DNA of 43,741 bases from Pseudanabaena sp. UWO311 (GCF_006937785.1 NZ_SJEE01000042.1:1-43741), one strand, 5' to 3'. Positions 7,023 to 15,967 are shown, counted from the first letter of the stretch. The notes: a model not told the origin generated them from the sequence alone. Translations and numbers: made by a program.

Positions 7023-7991
7023 ATGTCTCAAATTATCAAACCATTATTACTATGTACCTTACTAGGAATATCCTTTAGCGATTACTTCCTTCCTAATATT
7101 AAAGATATTGACCACAAAGATTCAGTTCTTGTAACTGCTAAAAGTAACCCATCAATCCATCAAAATTCATCTCAAAATAATTCTGAGAATCTATCGAGTT
7201 TAGATACTTCTGCAACTAAAGCCGAATATCAACGATTGATGCAGATATTAAGCGATCGCAAAATCACCATCCTTCCCATAGACGAAGTTCTGCAAACTGT
7301 TTCTACTAAATTTCTGGGTGCAACCTACCGCGAAGGTTTATTAGATCAAGATAAAACTGAAAAGCTATTCGTATCACTTACAGAATTTGACTGTGTACTA
7401 TTTGTGGAGACAGTTTTAGCATTCTCTCGCAACTTGCGATCGTCAGGTCCCAGCTACGAACACTTTGTGGAGAAGATCCAAGAAGTTCGTTATGCGGATG
7501 ATAAGCTAGATGGCTATTGCAGTCGCTTACATTATTTTTCAGAATGGATACGCGACAATCAGAAACGCAATATTGTGCGTGACCTCACATCTGAATTGGG
7601 AGGGGTTCCTCTCAATAAGAAATTAGACTTCATGAGTAGTAATTGGCAGAAATATCCACGCCTAAAAAATAATGAAGCTAATCATCAATGTATTTTAGCA
7701 ATGGAGCAGAAGATAGAACTAGAGACAAGATCGCAACCGTTACGATATATTCCATCTCGTAAGATACGTTCTATTTATTCATTACTCAAAGCTGGCGACA
7801 TTATTGCTGTGACTACGGATCTGAAAGGGCTTGATGCTACACATACAGGCTTTGTCTATCCTACTGCCAATGGAATAGGGTTCATCCATGCGTCACCATC
7901 AGGCAAAGTCAAAGTCTCTCCCGATTTACAACGTTACGTTGAAGGCGTTGATCATGCGATCGGAATTATGGTAGCGCGTCCCGTTAATTAA
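7023..7991 (+). CDS. DUF1460 protein (amidase-like cysteine peptidase fold)
   Basis: The 322-residue protein begins with a hydrophobic stretch (residues 7-20) that may be a signal peptide or anchor, followed by an Asn/Ser-rich linker. From about residue 90 it matches DUF1460, a papain-like fold (NlpC/P60 relative) annotated as N-acetylmuramoyl-L-alanine amidase-like. FDCVLFVE (about 122-129) supplies the probable nucleophilic cysteine, and ATHTGFVY (about 278-285) the histidine. RSIYSLLKAGDIIAV is the strand before the histidine. A role in cell-wall peptide cleavage is inferred from the family. AGGA precedes the ATG, and a family-1 palindrome follows the stop. Confidence 0.8.
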   Translation: MSQIIKPLLLCTLLGISFSDYFLPNIKDIDHKDSVLVTAKSNPSIHQNSSQNNSENLSSLDTSATKAEYQRLMQILSDRKITILPIDEVLQTVSTKFLGATYREGLLDQDKTEKLFVSLTEFDCVLFVETVLAFSRNLRSSGPSYEHFVEKIQEVRYADDKLDGYCSRLHYFSEWIRDNQKRNIVRDLTSELGGVPLNKKLDFMSSNWQKYPRLKNNEANHQCILAMEQKIELETRSQPLRYIPSRKIRSIYSLLKAGDIIAVTTDLKGLDATHTGFVYPTANGIGFIHASPSGKVKVSPDLQRYVEGVDHAIGIMVARPVN

Positions 7992-8007
7992 CCAAAAATT
8001 GCAAAGC

Positions 8008-8062
8008 AAAACCCAAGAGATGAGTGGTGGCGCTTCGCGCCACCACTCATCTCTTGGGTTTT
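8008..8062. repeat. GC-core palindrome, family 1 (AAAACCC ends)
   Basis: It has perfect 26-bp arms and a TTC loop within GGCGC-TTC-GCGCC. It lies between convergent genes and could terminate both transcripts. Confidence 0.9.
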
Positions 8063-8096
8063 ATATCTTAAGCAAAACTTACATTGATATATTTTG

Positions 8097-9020
8097 TTAA
8101 TATTCTGACCGTCTAATCGTTAAACATGCCCATTCTTGACGCTTCCAGAATGTGGCGATCGTCCATTTATGAGCATCAAGAGCCTCGGCAACTTTCTGTA
8201 CTTGCTCAACTAAAATTCCACTTAAAATTCCCCAGCCATTTTCGTCAACGAGCTGATCGAAATAGGGAACCATATCAACAATGATGTCAGCAAGGATATT
8301 GCAAGTAAACCCATTCGCAGGTGCAGGCATATTCGCAATCAAATCTTGAATACTGCCCTCTTGCACCCAGATTTTATCTTCAGGAATATCATTAAGTTGG
8401 CGATTGTGGTTAGTTGCCTTGATCGCCAGAATATCATTATCGATCGCATAGGTCTGACTCGCTCCAATCAGTAAAGCCCCGATACTGAGAATACCTGAAC
8501 CACAACCAACGTCAGCAACCACAATATTGTCTTCAGGTTTTGCACCCCATAAGCGCATTTCTAGGGCTTCTAAACAAAGTTGTGTAGTAGCATGAGCACC
8601 CGTACCAAAAGCGCTGCCAGGATCAAGGCGCAGAACTTTGCGATCGCTATCAGTTGGTGGATCAATCCAAGCAGGATAAATCACCAACATATCGCCAATT
8701 TCTTGTGGGCTCCAATGTTGTTTCCAGCTTGATGACCAGTCCTCATCGTTAATTACTGTCCATTGAGTAGCTGGTGCTTCGTAGTCTAACGCGATCGCAT
8801 CTTGCTTTAGCCATAAAGCAAGTGCCGCCAGATCCAAAACACTGCCCTTCTCAACTGGCAAATAACTACTAACTCTAATCTGCCCATCTTTTTTTTGACT
8901 TGCCATTCCTTGGCAGCCAAAATTTTGTAACCGCCAAAAAATCTGCTCTTCTAGAGATTGCTCGGCTATAACTTGGATTTCCCACCAACTGTTGTTTGGT
9001 GCGATCAGCGAAGGTGACAT
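8097..9020 (-). CDS. Ribosomal protein L11 methyltransferase
   Basis: PrmA trimethylates lysines and the N-terminus of ribosomal protein L11 using S-adenosylmethionine. In the 307-residue protein, the N-terminal third (WWEIQVIAEQSLEEQIFWRL) is the L11-recognition domain. RLDPGSAFGTGAHATT (about 135-150) is the PrmA signature, VADVGCGSGILSIGA (about 173-187) is the AdoMet-binding motif I, and NILADII (about 245) is motif IV. The ATG at 9020 gives the family's usual beginning; the longer frame begins with TTG and a tyrosine- and histidine-rich leader. The DUF4346 gene ends upstream on the same strand. Confidence 0.92.
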   Translation of the reverse strand: MSPSLIAPNNSWWEIQVIAEQSLEEQIFWRLQNFGCQGMASQKKDGQIRVSSYLPVEKGSVLDLAALALWLKQDAIALDYEAPATQWTVINDEDWSSSWKQHWSPQEIGDMLVIYPAWIDPPTDSDRKVLRLDPGSAFGTGAHATTQLCLEALEMRLWGAKPEDNIVVADVGCGSGILSIGALLIGASQTYAIDNDILAIKATNHNRQLNDIPEDKIWVQEGSIQDLIANMPAPANGFTCNILADIIVDMVPYFDQLVDENGWGILSGILVEQVQKVAEALDAHKWTIATFWKRQEWACLTIRRSEY

Positions 9021-9100
9021 CTGGCGCTTATGACTATGATATGAATAATTATATTTTGAGATATTATGATCGCGCAAAGCGCTGAATATCGTAACAATCT

Positions 9101-9502
9101 CTAGTCTTGGATATATTCCTGTTGCTGTAACAGCGCTAATTCTGCTCGCTGTGCTTCGCGTCCTAGATATGCAGCATGGTCAAACAGTGTAACAGGGCAA
9201 GGTTGTGTTTGTTCAAAGATTTCTACGCAGAGTTCCTTAGCAGTTCGTCCTGTGAATAAATTCACAGCTTGGCGATCAACTTTACCTTTAGCAGGAATTG
9301 GTTTACCCGTTTCTGGATCAACTGCTAAACCTTGGTCATTGATAATGTTGCTGTAGTATTTAGCGCAAATTAAATTTTGTTGGCGATCAACATAAATAAT
9401 AAAATAACCACTGGGATCAAGAGCTAGCGATCGCTTAGATAATTGAGCGTCAATGAGGTGGAGTTGTTGTGTAAGTGAGTTCGTTTCAGCAGTCAAATTC
9501 AT
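9101..9502 (-). CDS. DUF4346 protein
   Basis: The 133-residue protein fits the cyanobacterial DUF4346 family. Recognisable parts are LALDPSGYFIIYVDR, a strand pair near residue 27, VDPETGKPIPAKGKVDRQAV in the middle, and FTGRTAKELCVEIFE followed by FDHAAYLGREAQRAELAL at the end. In some other organisms this domain is joined to dihydropteroate-synthase-like proteins; standing alone, as here, its function is unknown. No membrane segment or catalytic motif is evident. It is followed by prmA on the same strand and is divergent from the kinase gene, with 159 bp between the two starts. Confidence 0.8.
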   Translation of the reverse strand: MNLTAETNSLTQQLHLIDAQLSKRSLALDPSGYFIIYVDRQQNLICAKYYSNIINDQGLAVDPETGKPIPAKGKVDRQAVNLFTGRTAKELCVEIFEQTQPCPVTLFDHAAYLGREAQRAELALLQQQEYIQD

Positions 9503-9661
9503 TAACTTTGAGGCAAGAGAATATTAATTATTAATCTTATGATACGACTTACAGCGCTCAAGTTTTGCGGAACCAACTAATCCTATACAATGAGACATAG
9601 CAAGCTTGCGATTATCAAATTTTCAAACTTGTCATAGCCTATAACTAGAGGGGTAATCGCC

Positions 9662-11395
9662 ATGCCAGCCAAAGTACTAGACGGACGCTACAAACTGATT
9701 AAACAGATTGGAGCTGGTGGATTTGGGCATACATTTATTGCTAGGGATATGCGCCGCCCTGGTTCGCCACCTTGCGTAGTTAAGCAACTAAAGCCCGCTA
9801 GTGATGATCCTAATTTTATTCGTGAGGCAAGGCGGCTATTTAACACGGAAGCAGAAACCCTAGAAAAACTTGGCAGTCATGATCAAATTCCGCAACTACT
9901 TGCCTATTTTGAGGAAGATAAGCAGTTTTTTTTAGTGCAAGAATTTGTGGAAGGGCGATCGCTTCATGACGAACTGAAAGCAGCCCTGCCTGAAGTATCA
10001 GATTTAGATAATGAATCTCAAGATCGTCTTTTTGCTGAGTTAGAAAATATTGACGCACCAATCAGAGACAAACAACTAGCCGAAGTTGAAGTGCTTAAGA
10101 TTCTGAAAGATGTTCTTGATGTCTTGGACTTTGTGCATTCTGAAGGGGTAATTCATCGGGATATTAAGCCAGACAACTTAATTCGCCGTAAGAAAGATCA
10201 AAAGATTGTGCTGATCGATTTTGGTGCGGTCAAGGCGGTGCAAGATGCTAATACGCAACTCGTAGCCAATGAAAAAGGGGAATCACGATTTACAGTGACC
10301 ATCGGGACACCTGGCTATATGCCCAGCGAGCAATGTGCAGGTCGCCCAACTTATAACAGTGATATATATGCTTTAGGCATGGTGGCGATTAAAGCGCTCA
10401 CTGGATATAGCTCAACTGATCTCCCAACCGATCCCGCTACTGGTGAGTTAGTCTGGCGAGATAAAGCAAAGGTTAGCAACGGATTAGCAATGGTATTGAC
10501 TCGGATGGTGCGCTATCACTATACGCAGCGCTACCAATCAGTGCGCGAGGTTAATCAAGGTATTAACACCTTTGCAACGATGACAGAAGTGGAGCGCCAA
10601 GCGACTACAAGCAAGATCGTTAGGTCAACAATTCTAACTGGGACAGAGAATTCAACTGTCTCCAATATTCCGACTTCATACAAATCTAGTTCTCAAACTC
10701 GTCGCTCAGTTCCTGCTCCGTCGGCTAGCTCTAATTCAGGAGTTCTCTTTCTATTTGGTGGGCTTTTAGCAGTTGTAGCAGTAATCGCGGCTTTTGCTTT
10801 ACCCGCGATGATGCGAAATAACCAACCATCGATTATTGTCAGCAATCAGCCAATTCCTGCCACTAAGCCTATCTCTACTGACCCTAGTCCTGTCCAAACA
10901 CCTACGAATACAGCTGTAAATCAAGTCCTAAATTTGGAAGCCAATAAAGAATCTTTGGTTGTCCCTAACAAAATGCTGGGAGATGCGATTCACACTTATA
11001 CAGTTCAGGCTAAATCTGGACAATTGCTGAGTACTTCGATTACAGGTACGGGACTATTGCTTACTGTTCTGAATGCTCAAGGCATACCTCTCTCCAATGC
11101 TGTTAATGTTGTGAATGCTGATGTGCCAATTCCATCTGATGGAGCCTATGTAGTTCAACTCAAAGGTATTGGAGGGACAACTGAAATTCCCTATCAATTA
11201 AAATTTAGTCTTAAGGATTCGGCGCTCGCGCAACCAACTTCCGTTCCTCCAACTCCTCCCTTAACATCTCCATTGGCATCACCAACTCCCTCACTAGGAA
11301 CACCTGTTCCAAATACTCCTACACCTGTGGCAACTCCAACACAAGCACCAACACCTCCTCCTCCACAAATAGAAATCAAAGTTAGAAATAGATAA
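9662..11395 (+). CDS. Membrane-anchored Ser/Thr protein kinase with extracytoplasmic PPC-like domain
   Basis: This is a 577-residue Hanks-type kinase. Residues 17-22 (GAGGFG) form the glycine loop, K41 the ATP lysine, HRDIKPDN 165-172 the catalytic loop and DFG 186-188 the metal loop; GTPGYMPSEQ lies in the activation region. An acidic insert (about 108-142) precedes helix E. A single membrane helix spans about 360-381. The outer part carries a domain resembling bacterial pre-peptidase C-terminal (PPC) domains (about 426-515) and a Pro/Thr-rich tail. The layout suggests a receptor kinase sensing the periplasm or envelope, but the signal is unknown. GAGGGG precedes the ATG. A short hairpin follows 4 bp after the stop. 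Confidence 0.9.
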   Translation: MPAKVLDGRYKLIKQIGAGGFGHTFIARDMRRPGSPPCVVKQLKPASDDPNFIREARRLFNTEAETLEKLGSHDQIPQLLAYFEEDKQFFLVQEFVEGRSLHDELKAALPEVSDLDNESQDRLFAELENIDAPIRDKQLAEVEVLKILKDVLDVLDFVHSEGVIHRDIKPDNLIRRKKDQKIVLIDFGAVKAVQDANTQLVANEKGESRFTVTIGTPGYMPSEQCAGRPTYNSDIYALGMVAIKALTGYSSTDLPTDPATGELVWRDKAKVSNGLAMVLTRMVRYHYTQRYQSVREVNQGINTFATMTEVERQATTSKIVRSTILTGTENSTVSNIPTSYKSSSQTRRSVPAPSASSNSGVLFLFGGLLAVVAVIAAFALPAMMRNNQPSIIVSNQPIPATKPISTDPSPVQTPTNTAVNQVLNLEANKESLVVPNKMLGDAIHTYTVQAKSGQLLSTSITGTGLLLTVLNAQGIPLSNAVNVVNADVPIPSDGAYVVQLKGIGGTTEIPYQLKFSLKDSALAQPTSVPPTPPLTSPLASPTPSLGTPVPNTPTPVATPTQAPTPPPPQIEIKVRNR

Positions 11396-11398
11396 ATA

Positions 11399-11423
11399 CA
11401 AGATGGTGCGAAGCACCATCTTG
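11399..11423 (+). terminator. Hairpin after the kinase gene
   Basis: CAAGATGGTGC and GCACCATCTTG pair around GAA. No T-tract follows, so it is a short relative of the family-1 palindromes. Confidence 0.6.
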
Positions 11424-11447
11424 ATAGTTGTTGCTAGACACGAACAT

Positions 11448-11500
11448 AAACCTCACAAGAGAATTGCGGCGCGAAGCGCCACAATTCTCTTGTGGGGTTC
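11448..11500. repeat. GC-core palindrome, family 1, with GACAGCTATG tail
   Basis: Arms of 25 bp with a few mismatches surround GCGC-GAA-GCGC. It is followed by ttggtgacagctatg, a tail almost identical to that after the copy at 14334. It lies upstream of the DUF429 start. Confidence 0.8.
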
Positions 11501-11531
11501 ACTTGGTGACAGCTATGAATTTGAGAACATT

Positions 11532-12338
11532 ATGAAAATATATGGAATTGACTTTACTAGTGCGCCTAGTAAAAATAAAGTAATCGCTTGTGTAGAAGCG
11601 AGGCTAGAAGCAGATGTTCTTAGTATTCAAAAGTTCTATCGTTTTATTGATTTTCCTTCTTTTATGGACTTTTTGACGCGATCGCCTGTCTGGATTGCAG
11701 GAGTAGATTTTCCATTAGGGCAGCCTCGAAAATTAATCGAAAACTTGCAATGGGGGAAGACTTGGGCTGAATATGTTGAGCGCGTAGGGCAGATGAGCAA
11801 ACAGGAGTTTGTCGAAACCTTAAATCAATATCGTCAAGATCGACCTGTGGGCGATCGCGAACATCTGCGTCAAACTGATAAGTTCGCAGGTGCGATTAGT
11901 CCAATGAAAGTCTATGGTGTACCTGTAGGTAAAATGTTTTTTGAAGGTGCGCCAAGAATGCTTGCCGCAGGATTTAGCATTTTGCCTTGTCATCCCACTA
12001 ACGATCCACGAAGTGTGATTGAGATTTATCCTGCGCTAATTTCAAAGAACATTATCGGTAAGCTAAGCTATAAATCTGATGATAAGCGCAAACAAACTTC
12101 GGAAATGCAATTTTTGCGGCAAGAAATAATTAATCAGGTGCGATCACCTATATGCAAATCAAAGTATGGCTTTGTTGTCGAAATTGATCAACAGGTTACT
12201 TGTGAATGTGTGAGTGATGCTTCGGGCGATACTCTTGATGCTGTACTTGCCGCAATTCAGGCAGCATCAGCTTCTCAACAACCCAACTATGGAATTCCTG
12301 AAAACTGCGATCATCTTGAAGGATGGATTTGTGCATAA
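11532..12338 (+). CDS. DUF429 family protein
   Basis: The 268-residue protein has a DUF429 profile, a predicted RNase H-like fold of unknown activity. MKIYGIDFTSAP (residues 1-12) holds the conserved early aspartate, VWIAGVDFPLGQPR (about 52-65) the second acidic strand, VIEIYPALI (about 170) the conserved glutamate, and SGDTLDAVLAAIQA the C-terminal acidic helix. This pattern of D, D, E and D is what RNase H-like nucleases use, so a nuclease role is possible but unproven. The ATG at 11532 is chosen because the upstream frame runs through the flanking palindromes. Its stop overlaps the next palindrome by one base. Confidence 0.8.
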   Translation: MKIYGIDFTSAPSKNKVIACVEARLEADVLSIQKFYRFIDFPSFMDFLTRSPVWIAGVDFPLGQPRKLIENLQWGKTWAEYVERVGQMSKQEFVETLNQYRQDRPVGDREHLRQTDKFAGAISPMKVYGVPVGKMFFEGAPRMLAAGFSILPCHPTNDPRSVIEIYPALISKNIIGKLSYKSDDKRKQTSEMQFLRQEIINQVRSPICKSKYGFVVEIDQQVTCECVSDASGDTLDAVLAAIQAASASQQPNYGIPENCDHLEGWICA

Positions 12339-12388
12339 AACCCAAAATAGAGTTGCAGCGCGAAGCGCTGCAACTCTATTTTGGGTTT
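12338..12388. repeat. GC-core palindrome, family 1
   Basis: It has perfect 24-bp arms from AAACCC to GGGTTT and a GAA loop. It begins at the last base of the DUF429 stop codon. Confidence 0.9.
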
Positions 12389-12420
12389 AAAAAAGAGCAA
12401 ACTAAAGTTTGCTCTTTTTT
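12389..12420 (+). terminator. Rho-independent terminator
   Basis: AAAAAAGAGCAAACT pairs with AGTTTGCTCTTTTTT around AA. The T-tract makes it a terminator for the DUF429 gene. Being symmetrical, it may also act on the minus strand. Confidence 0.85.
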
Positions 12421-12499
12421 ATTTGAAGTTTAGTTTATCTAATTTAAGAGTTGATGGATTTTCAGTTCCAATCATTGAAGAAACTCCAATAGCCAATCT

Positions 12500-12712
12500 C
12501 TAAGCGTGCACAACTTTGTTACTAGTTGTCTTTTTCCAACCTCTAGGCAACTTCAAATCATCAGGATCGACGTAATGACAAGCATAGTCGTCTAAACAGA
12601 TTAAAGCCCAGCCATTGCCATCGATATTAACGAGTTTGTAAGAAGCTTCCAACACAAAAAAACCTTTGTGGTTGCGGGTGTCGGGCTTTACTCTGACATT
12701 TTCTAAGATCAT
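12500..12712 (-). CDS. Small conserved hypothetical protein
   Basis: The 70-residue protein is predicted to be mostly beta strand: MILENVRVKPDTRNHKGFFV, then ASYKLVNIDGNGWALICLDDY. A basic end (KLPRGWKKTTSNKVVHA) follows. GGAAG lies about 9 bases before the ATG, which supports translation. It is soluble, has no cysteine pairs and no motif I can name. It stands alone, with a terminator region on one side and a 245-bp AT-rich space on the other. Function unknown. Confidence 0.65.
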   Translation of the reverse strand: MILENVRVKPDTRNHKGFFVLEASYKLVNIDGNGWALICLDDYACHYVDPDDLKLPRGWKKTTSNKVVHA

Positions 12713-12957
12713 TTTATTAACTTCCTTTTAAATAAAAAATTGTCACTTCGCTGTAATTAAAAAGTTATCAGCTTCAGTTATTTATATTTATGTAGCCTAG
12801 CACCCTTGACAAAAATCCCGTGTTAAGTTTTTCTGACAAAAGAGCAGCACTTATGAAGTTCTATGACGTTAGATAAAGTTATTTATTGAGTTTCAACAAT
12901 TGTGATTTACAAATGTTGACAGCAGCCCGAAATTAACAAGAATACATAGGCTGAATT

Positions 12958-13380
12958 TTAGCTTAGTACCCAATCCCTAACCTTTTCAAGGGCTTTCCAA
13001 TCTGGACGACGGCGCAATCCTTCTTCAAAATTCTCAACAATTTCTGGCTTAATATCTTTCAAAATCATTAGCCAATTTTGAGCTGCTTCAACTTGCTCTC
13101 GCACCCCTTTTTGGGATAGCTCTAACATTGCGATCGCCAGATTAATGTGACCTTGAGGATCTTCGGGAGCAATTTTGACCGCCTTCTGTCCTGCCTTGAT
13201 CGCGAGTTTGGCATTGTTGTCTAGCAAATACAACCAAGATAGACAAATCCAACCGCTAGCAACTTTGGGCTGGCGCTCACATACTTTTTCAAACACAGGA
13301 ATTAATTCTGCCGCAGATTCACCCTGTTTGTAGCGCTCTAAACCTTGAGTGAATAAATCTTCTGCAATTTCTGTATTCAT
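12958..13380 (-). CDS. TPR-repeat protein
   Basis: The 140-residue protein is all helical and contains tetratricopeptide-like units. The clearest is AKLAIKAGQKAVKIAPEDPQGHINLAIAML (about residues 60-90), preceded by a degenerate unit with ASGWICLSWLYLLDNN. TPR proteins act as docking scaffolds, and nothing here identifies a partner. The ATG at 13380 (MNTEIAEDLFTQGLERY) is preferred to a TTG four codons earlier. It is divergent from the wecG-like gene; a palindrome lies between them. Cyanobacterial homologues of this size exist but have no assigned role that I know of. Confidence 0.75.
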   Translation of the reverse strand: MNTEIAEDLFTQGLERYKQGESAAELIPVFEKVCERQPKVASGWICLSWLYLLDNNAKLAIKAGQKAVKIAPEDPQGHINLAIAMLELSQKGVREQVEAAQNWLMILKDIKPEIVENFEEGLRRRPDWKALEKVRDWVLS

Positions 13381-13471
13381 TGAGCGAATCAAAACTCCAA
13401 AGCCGTATTTTTTGCCTTAATGATAATAGCATCAAATGAGAGCACAACTCATCAATTAAAAAGTCTCACTG

Positions 13472-13508
13472 ATTTTTTGTGGCGCGGCTTTGTCGCACCA
13501 CAAAAAAT
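13472..13508. repeat. Imperfect GC-core palindrome, family 1
   Basis: Arms attttttgtggcgcggc and gtcgcaccacaaaaaat, with two mismatches, surround a TTT loop. It sits between divergent starts and so is not a terminator for either gene. Confidence 0.7.
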
Positions 13509-13525
13509 TTAAATCCCAGAACATT

Positions 13526-14326
13526 ATGAGTCAGCGTATATCCATTATTAATGTTGGCATTGACACAACAAGTTATGTAGATACTTGCGATCGCATTGCC
13601 AGTCTCGTCCAGCAGGAGACACCTAGCTACATAGTTGCTGCGAACGTGCATGTAGTAATGACAGCTTATTGGCATCAAGACTATCGCCAAGTATTAGAAA
13701 GAGCCAACATAGTCACCCCTGATGGGATGCCACTTGTATGGGGGCTGCGATCGCTAGGGGTAAAAGAACAACGGAGAGTTTACGGACCTGATCTAATGCT
13801 TGCTTGGTGCGATCGCGCAGCGCAAGAAAATATACCTATTTATCTTTTTGGCGCAACGTTCGAAACGCTTAACAAATTAGAGCAAAAATTAAAATTACGC
13901 TTTCCAGAGCTAGCGATCGCGGGTAAACATGCTCCACCTTATTTCGAGCTTGACGATCCAAACTTTGAGGAGCAGTTAGCTGAAGATATCGAAACTATTT
14001 CTAAATCAGGTGCAAAGGTTGTATTTGTTGCCCTTGGTTGTCCTAAGCAAGAATTTTGGATGAGTCAAGCTCAACCCCGATTGGCAGCAGTGATGATTGG
14101 TGTGGGCGCTGCCTTTGACTTTCATAGTGGACAGGTTTCACAAGCTCCACGTTGGATGATGGCGATCGGGCTTGAGTGGTTATATCGCTTTACTCAAGAG
14201 CCAATGCGTCTGTGGCAACGCTATTTAATCAATAATCCATGCTTTGTCGTTTTATTTGGGATACAACATTTGCAACGAATTTTTAAAAGCCCAAAAACTA
14301 AAGGAGACGTGAAGCGTCTCCTTTAG
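13526..14326 (+). CDS. WecG/TagA/CpsF family glycosyltransferase (GT26)
   Basis: Enzymes of this family add an N-acetylmannosamine-type or other sugar to a lipid-linked acceptor during exopolysaccharide or wall-polymer synthesis. The 266-residue protein has the usual size and motifs. A-A-N-V-H-V-V (about 38-44) comes first, then TPDGMPLVWGLR (64-75) with the catalytic-type aspartate, FLFGAT, and FVALGCPKQEFWM (about 170-182). The C-terminal segment WLYRFTQEPMRLWQRYL is the membrane-associating end. The ATG at 13526 starts the conserved MSQRISIINVGID. A polyprenyl-phosphate sugar transferase follows on the same strand, making a two-gene exopolysaccharide group. Confidence 0.9.
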   Translation: MSQRISIINVGIDTTSYVDTCDRIASLVQQETPSYIVAANVHVVMTAYWHQDYRQVLERANIVTPDGMPLVWGLRSLGVKEQRRVYGPDLMLAWCDRAAQENIPIYLFGATFETLNKLEQKLKLRFPELAIAGKHAPPYFELDDPNFEEQLAEDIETISKSGAKVVFVALGCPKQEFWMSQAQPRLAAVMIGVGAAFDFHSGQVSQAPRWMMAIGLEWLYRFTQEPMRLWQRYLINNPCFVVLFGIQHLQRIFKSPKTKGDVKRLL

Positions 14327-14328
14327 TT
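14296..14328 (+). terminator. Hairpin spanning the wecG-like stop codon
   Basis: AACTAAAGGAGACG pairs with CGTCTCCTTTAGTT around five bases. The stop TAG (14324-14326) lies inside the right arm. Confidence 0.65.
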
Positions 14329-14333
14329 AGATC

Positions 14334-14386
14334 AAAACCCAAAGGAGAGTTGCGGCGCGAAGCACCGCAACTCTCCTTTGGGTTTT
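14334..14386. repeat. GC-core palindrome, family 1, with GACAGCTATG tail
   Basis: It has 25-bp arms with one mismatch and a GAA loop. It is followed by cttggcgacagctatg, matching the tail after 11448-11500. Confidence 0.85.
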
Positions 14387-14500
14387 GCTTGGCGACAGCT
14401 ATGTGTCTGAACTAATTCCAAATTTGGGCAAGATAATGAGCAAGTACTTAAATAAAGCAAATTTTGTGATGCACAATCAGATTAAGAGCAAAAGAGGAAT

Positions 14501-15967
14501 ATGAGAGTGAGTAGCGATCGCAAACCAACCCAGAAGCACACCGAGCAATGTGCAAAAAAATACGACATTCGAGCTGGTAACCAGATCAAACAATGGTCTA
14601 TGGTCGAGTGCAATTGGTTGCGATCGCTATTCCTAATTGCTAGCGACACCTTGGGATTGGGCATAGCATGGCAAGTTTCTCGAAGACTTAATCAAGGATT
14701 TTCACCCTTACCACCAGAACTTAATTGGGGAGAATTTGCAGGATTTACGGGTTTGTTTTGGGCTTTTGCCGCAGCGATTGTCACAGCATTTGCCTATCAT
14801 AACTTTTACCGAGGCGAGTCCCAATGGCGTAACTATGTAAAGCAATCTCAAGTCATCAGCAGCGTTTACATGGCATCTCTAGTGGTCAGCTATTTTTATA
14901 GCCCTGGAGTTGATGCACCGCGATCGCTATTTTTCCCAGCATGGATTGGCAGCATATTAATGATTATCGGATTGCGGTTGCTATTAACTTTGCTCTTTGA
15001 TCAGTTTCCGATCGCCAGAATTCATACACCTGTCTTTATCATTGCACCTAGCGATCGCTTGTCATACTTAGCCAAAATTGTCGAAAAAAGAACTGGCTAC
15101 AAAGTAGTCGGAGTTCTCACTTCTTCTCTCGCTAATACTTCACACGCTATGCAATCCATTATTAGTTCTGGGGCAAAAGAGGTGATTGCGGAAGGATTGC
15201 CAGAAACACAACTTGCTTCTCAGTTATATTGGCAACTTCGCAATGCGGGAATTGGACTAAGGCTAGTTCCATCTAGCTTAATGCTACTTCATCGGCGCGG
15301 CACTCCAGAGATTTTTGCATCAATGCCCATGATTCGGATTGAGTCATCGCTGTTAGCGAATTGGGAATATATTTTTAAGCGCTGTTTGGATTTGGTCGCT
15401 GCCTTTTTCGGGTTAATAGTTTTATCGCCAGTATTTATTGGCGTTGCGATCGCGATTAAAACTAGCTCTAAAGGGAGCGTATTCTATACTCAAGATCGCA
15501 TTGGCTTACAGGGGCAATCTTTCCGTATGTGGAAATTTCGCAGTATGTTTATGGATGCTGATCGCCGCCAATTAGAACTAGAACACCTTAATAAAAGTTC
15601 CGATGGTGTCATGTTCAAAATCGAAAAAGATCCACGCATCATTCCAATCGGACATTTTTTACGCTCTACAAGTTTGGATGAGCTTCCGCAACTATTCAAT
15701 GTTTTAATTGGACAAATGAGTCTGGTTGGACCAAGACCTCTGCCTGTGAGGGATGTGGCAAGATTCACCAGTTGGCATCATACAAGGCATTTAGTTATGC
15801 CAGGGATTACAGGTTTATGGCAAATTTCAGGGCGATCTGATTTAGATACAATTGATGATGTAGCAAAATTAGATTTGTTCTATATAGATCGCTGGTCACT
15901 AAATTTCGATTTGGAAATTCTCATTGAAACTCTAAGGCTAGTTTTATTTGGTAAGGGGGCATATTAG
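14501..15967 (+). CDS. Polyprenyl-phosphate glycosylphosphotransferase (exopolysaccharide initiation)
   Basis: The 488-residue protein transfers a sugar-1-phosphate from a nucleotide sugar to undecaprenyl phosphate, starting an exopolysaccharide unit. Several hydrophobic helices (about 45-65, 75-97, 118-135, 145-165) form the N-terminal membrane part, followed by a CoA-binding-like region (HTPVFIIAPSDR). The bacterial sugar transferase domain begins near residue 290. It contains FYTQDRIGLQGQSFRMWKFR, TSLDELPQLFNVL, MSLVGPRP and PGITGLWQISGRSDL, all landmarks of the WbaP/WcaJ type. GAGGA sits five bases before the ATG. The sugar specificity cannot be read from sequence. Confidence 0.92.
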   Translation: MRVSSDRKPTQKHTEQCAKKYDIRAGNQIKQWSMVECNWLRSLFLIASDTLGLGIAWQVSRRLNQGFSPLPPELNWGEFAGFTGLFWAFAAAIVTAFAYHNFYRGESQWRNYVKQSQVISSVYMASLVVSYFYSPGVDAPRSLFFPAWIGSILMIIGLRLLLTLLFDQFPIARIHTPVFIIAPSDRLSYLAKIVEKRTGYKVVGVLTSSLANTSHAMQSIISSGAKEVIAEGLPETQLASQLYWQLRNAGIGLRLVPSSLMLLHRRGTPEIFASMPMIRIESSLLANWEYIFKRCLDLVAAFFGLIVLSPVFIGVAIAIKTSSKGSVFYTQDRIGLQGQSFRMWKFRSMFMDADRRQLELEHLNKSSDGVMFKIEKDPRIIPIGHFLRSTSLDELPQLFNVLIGQMSLVGPRPLPVRDVARFTSWHHTRHLVMPGITGLWQISGRSDLDTIDDVAKLDLFYIDRWSLNFDLEILIETLRLVLFGKGAY

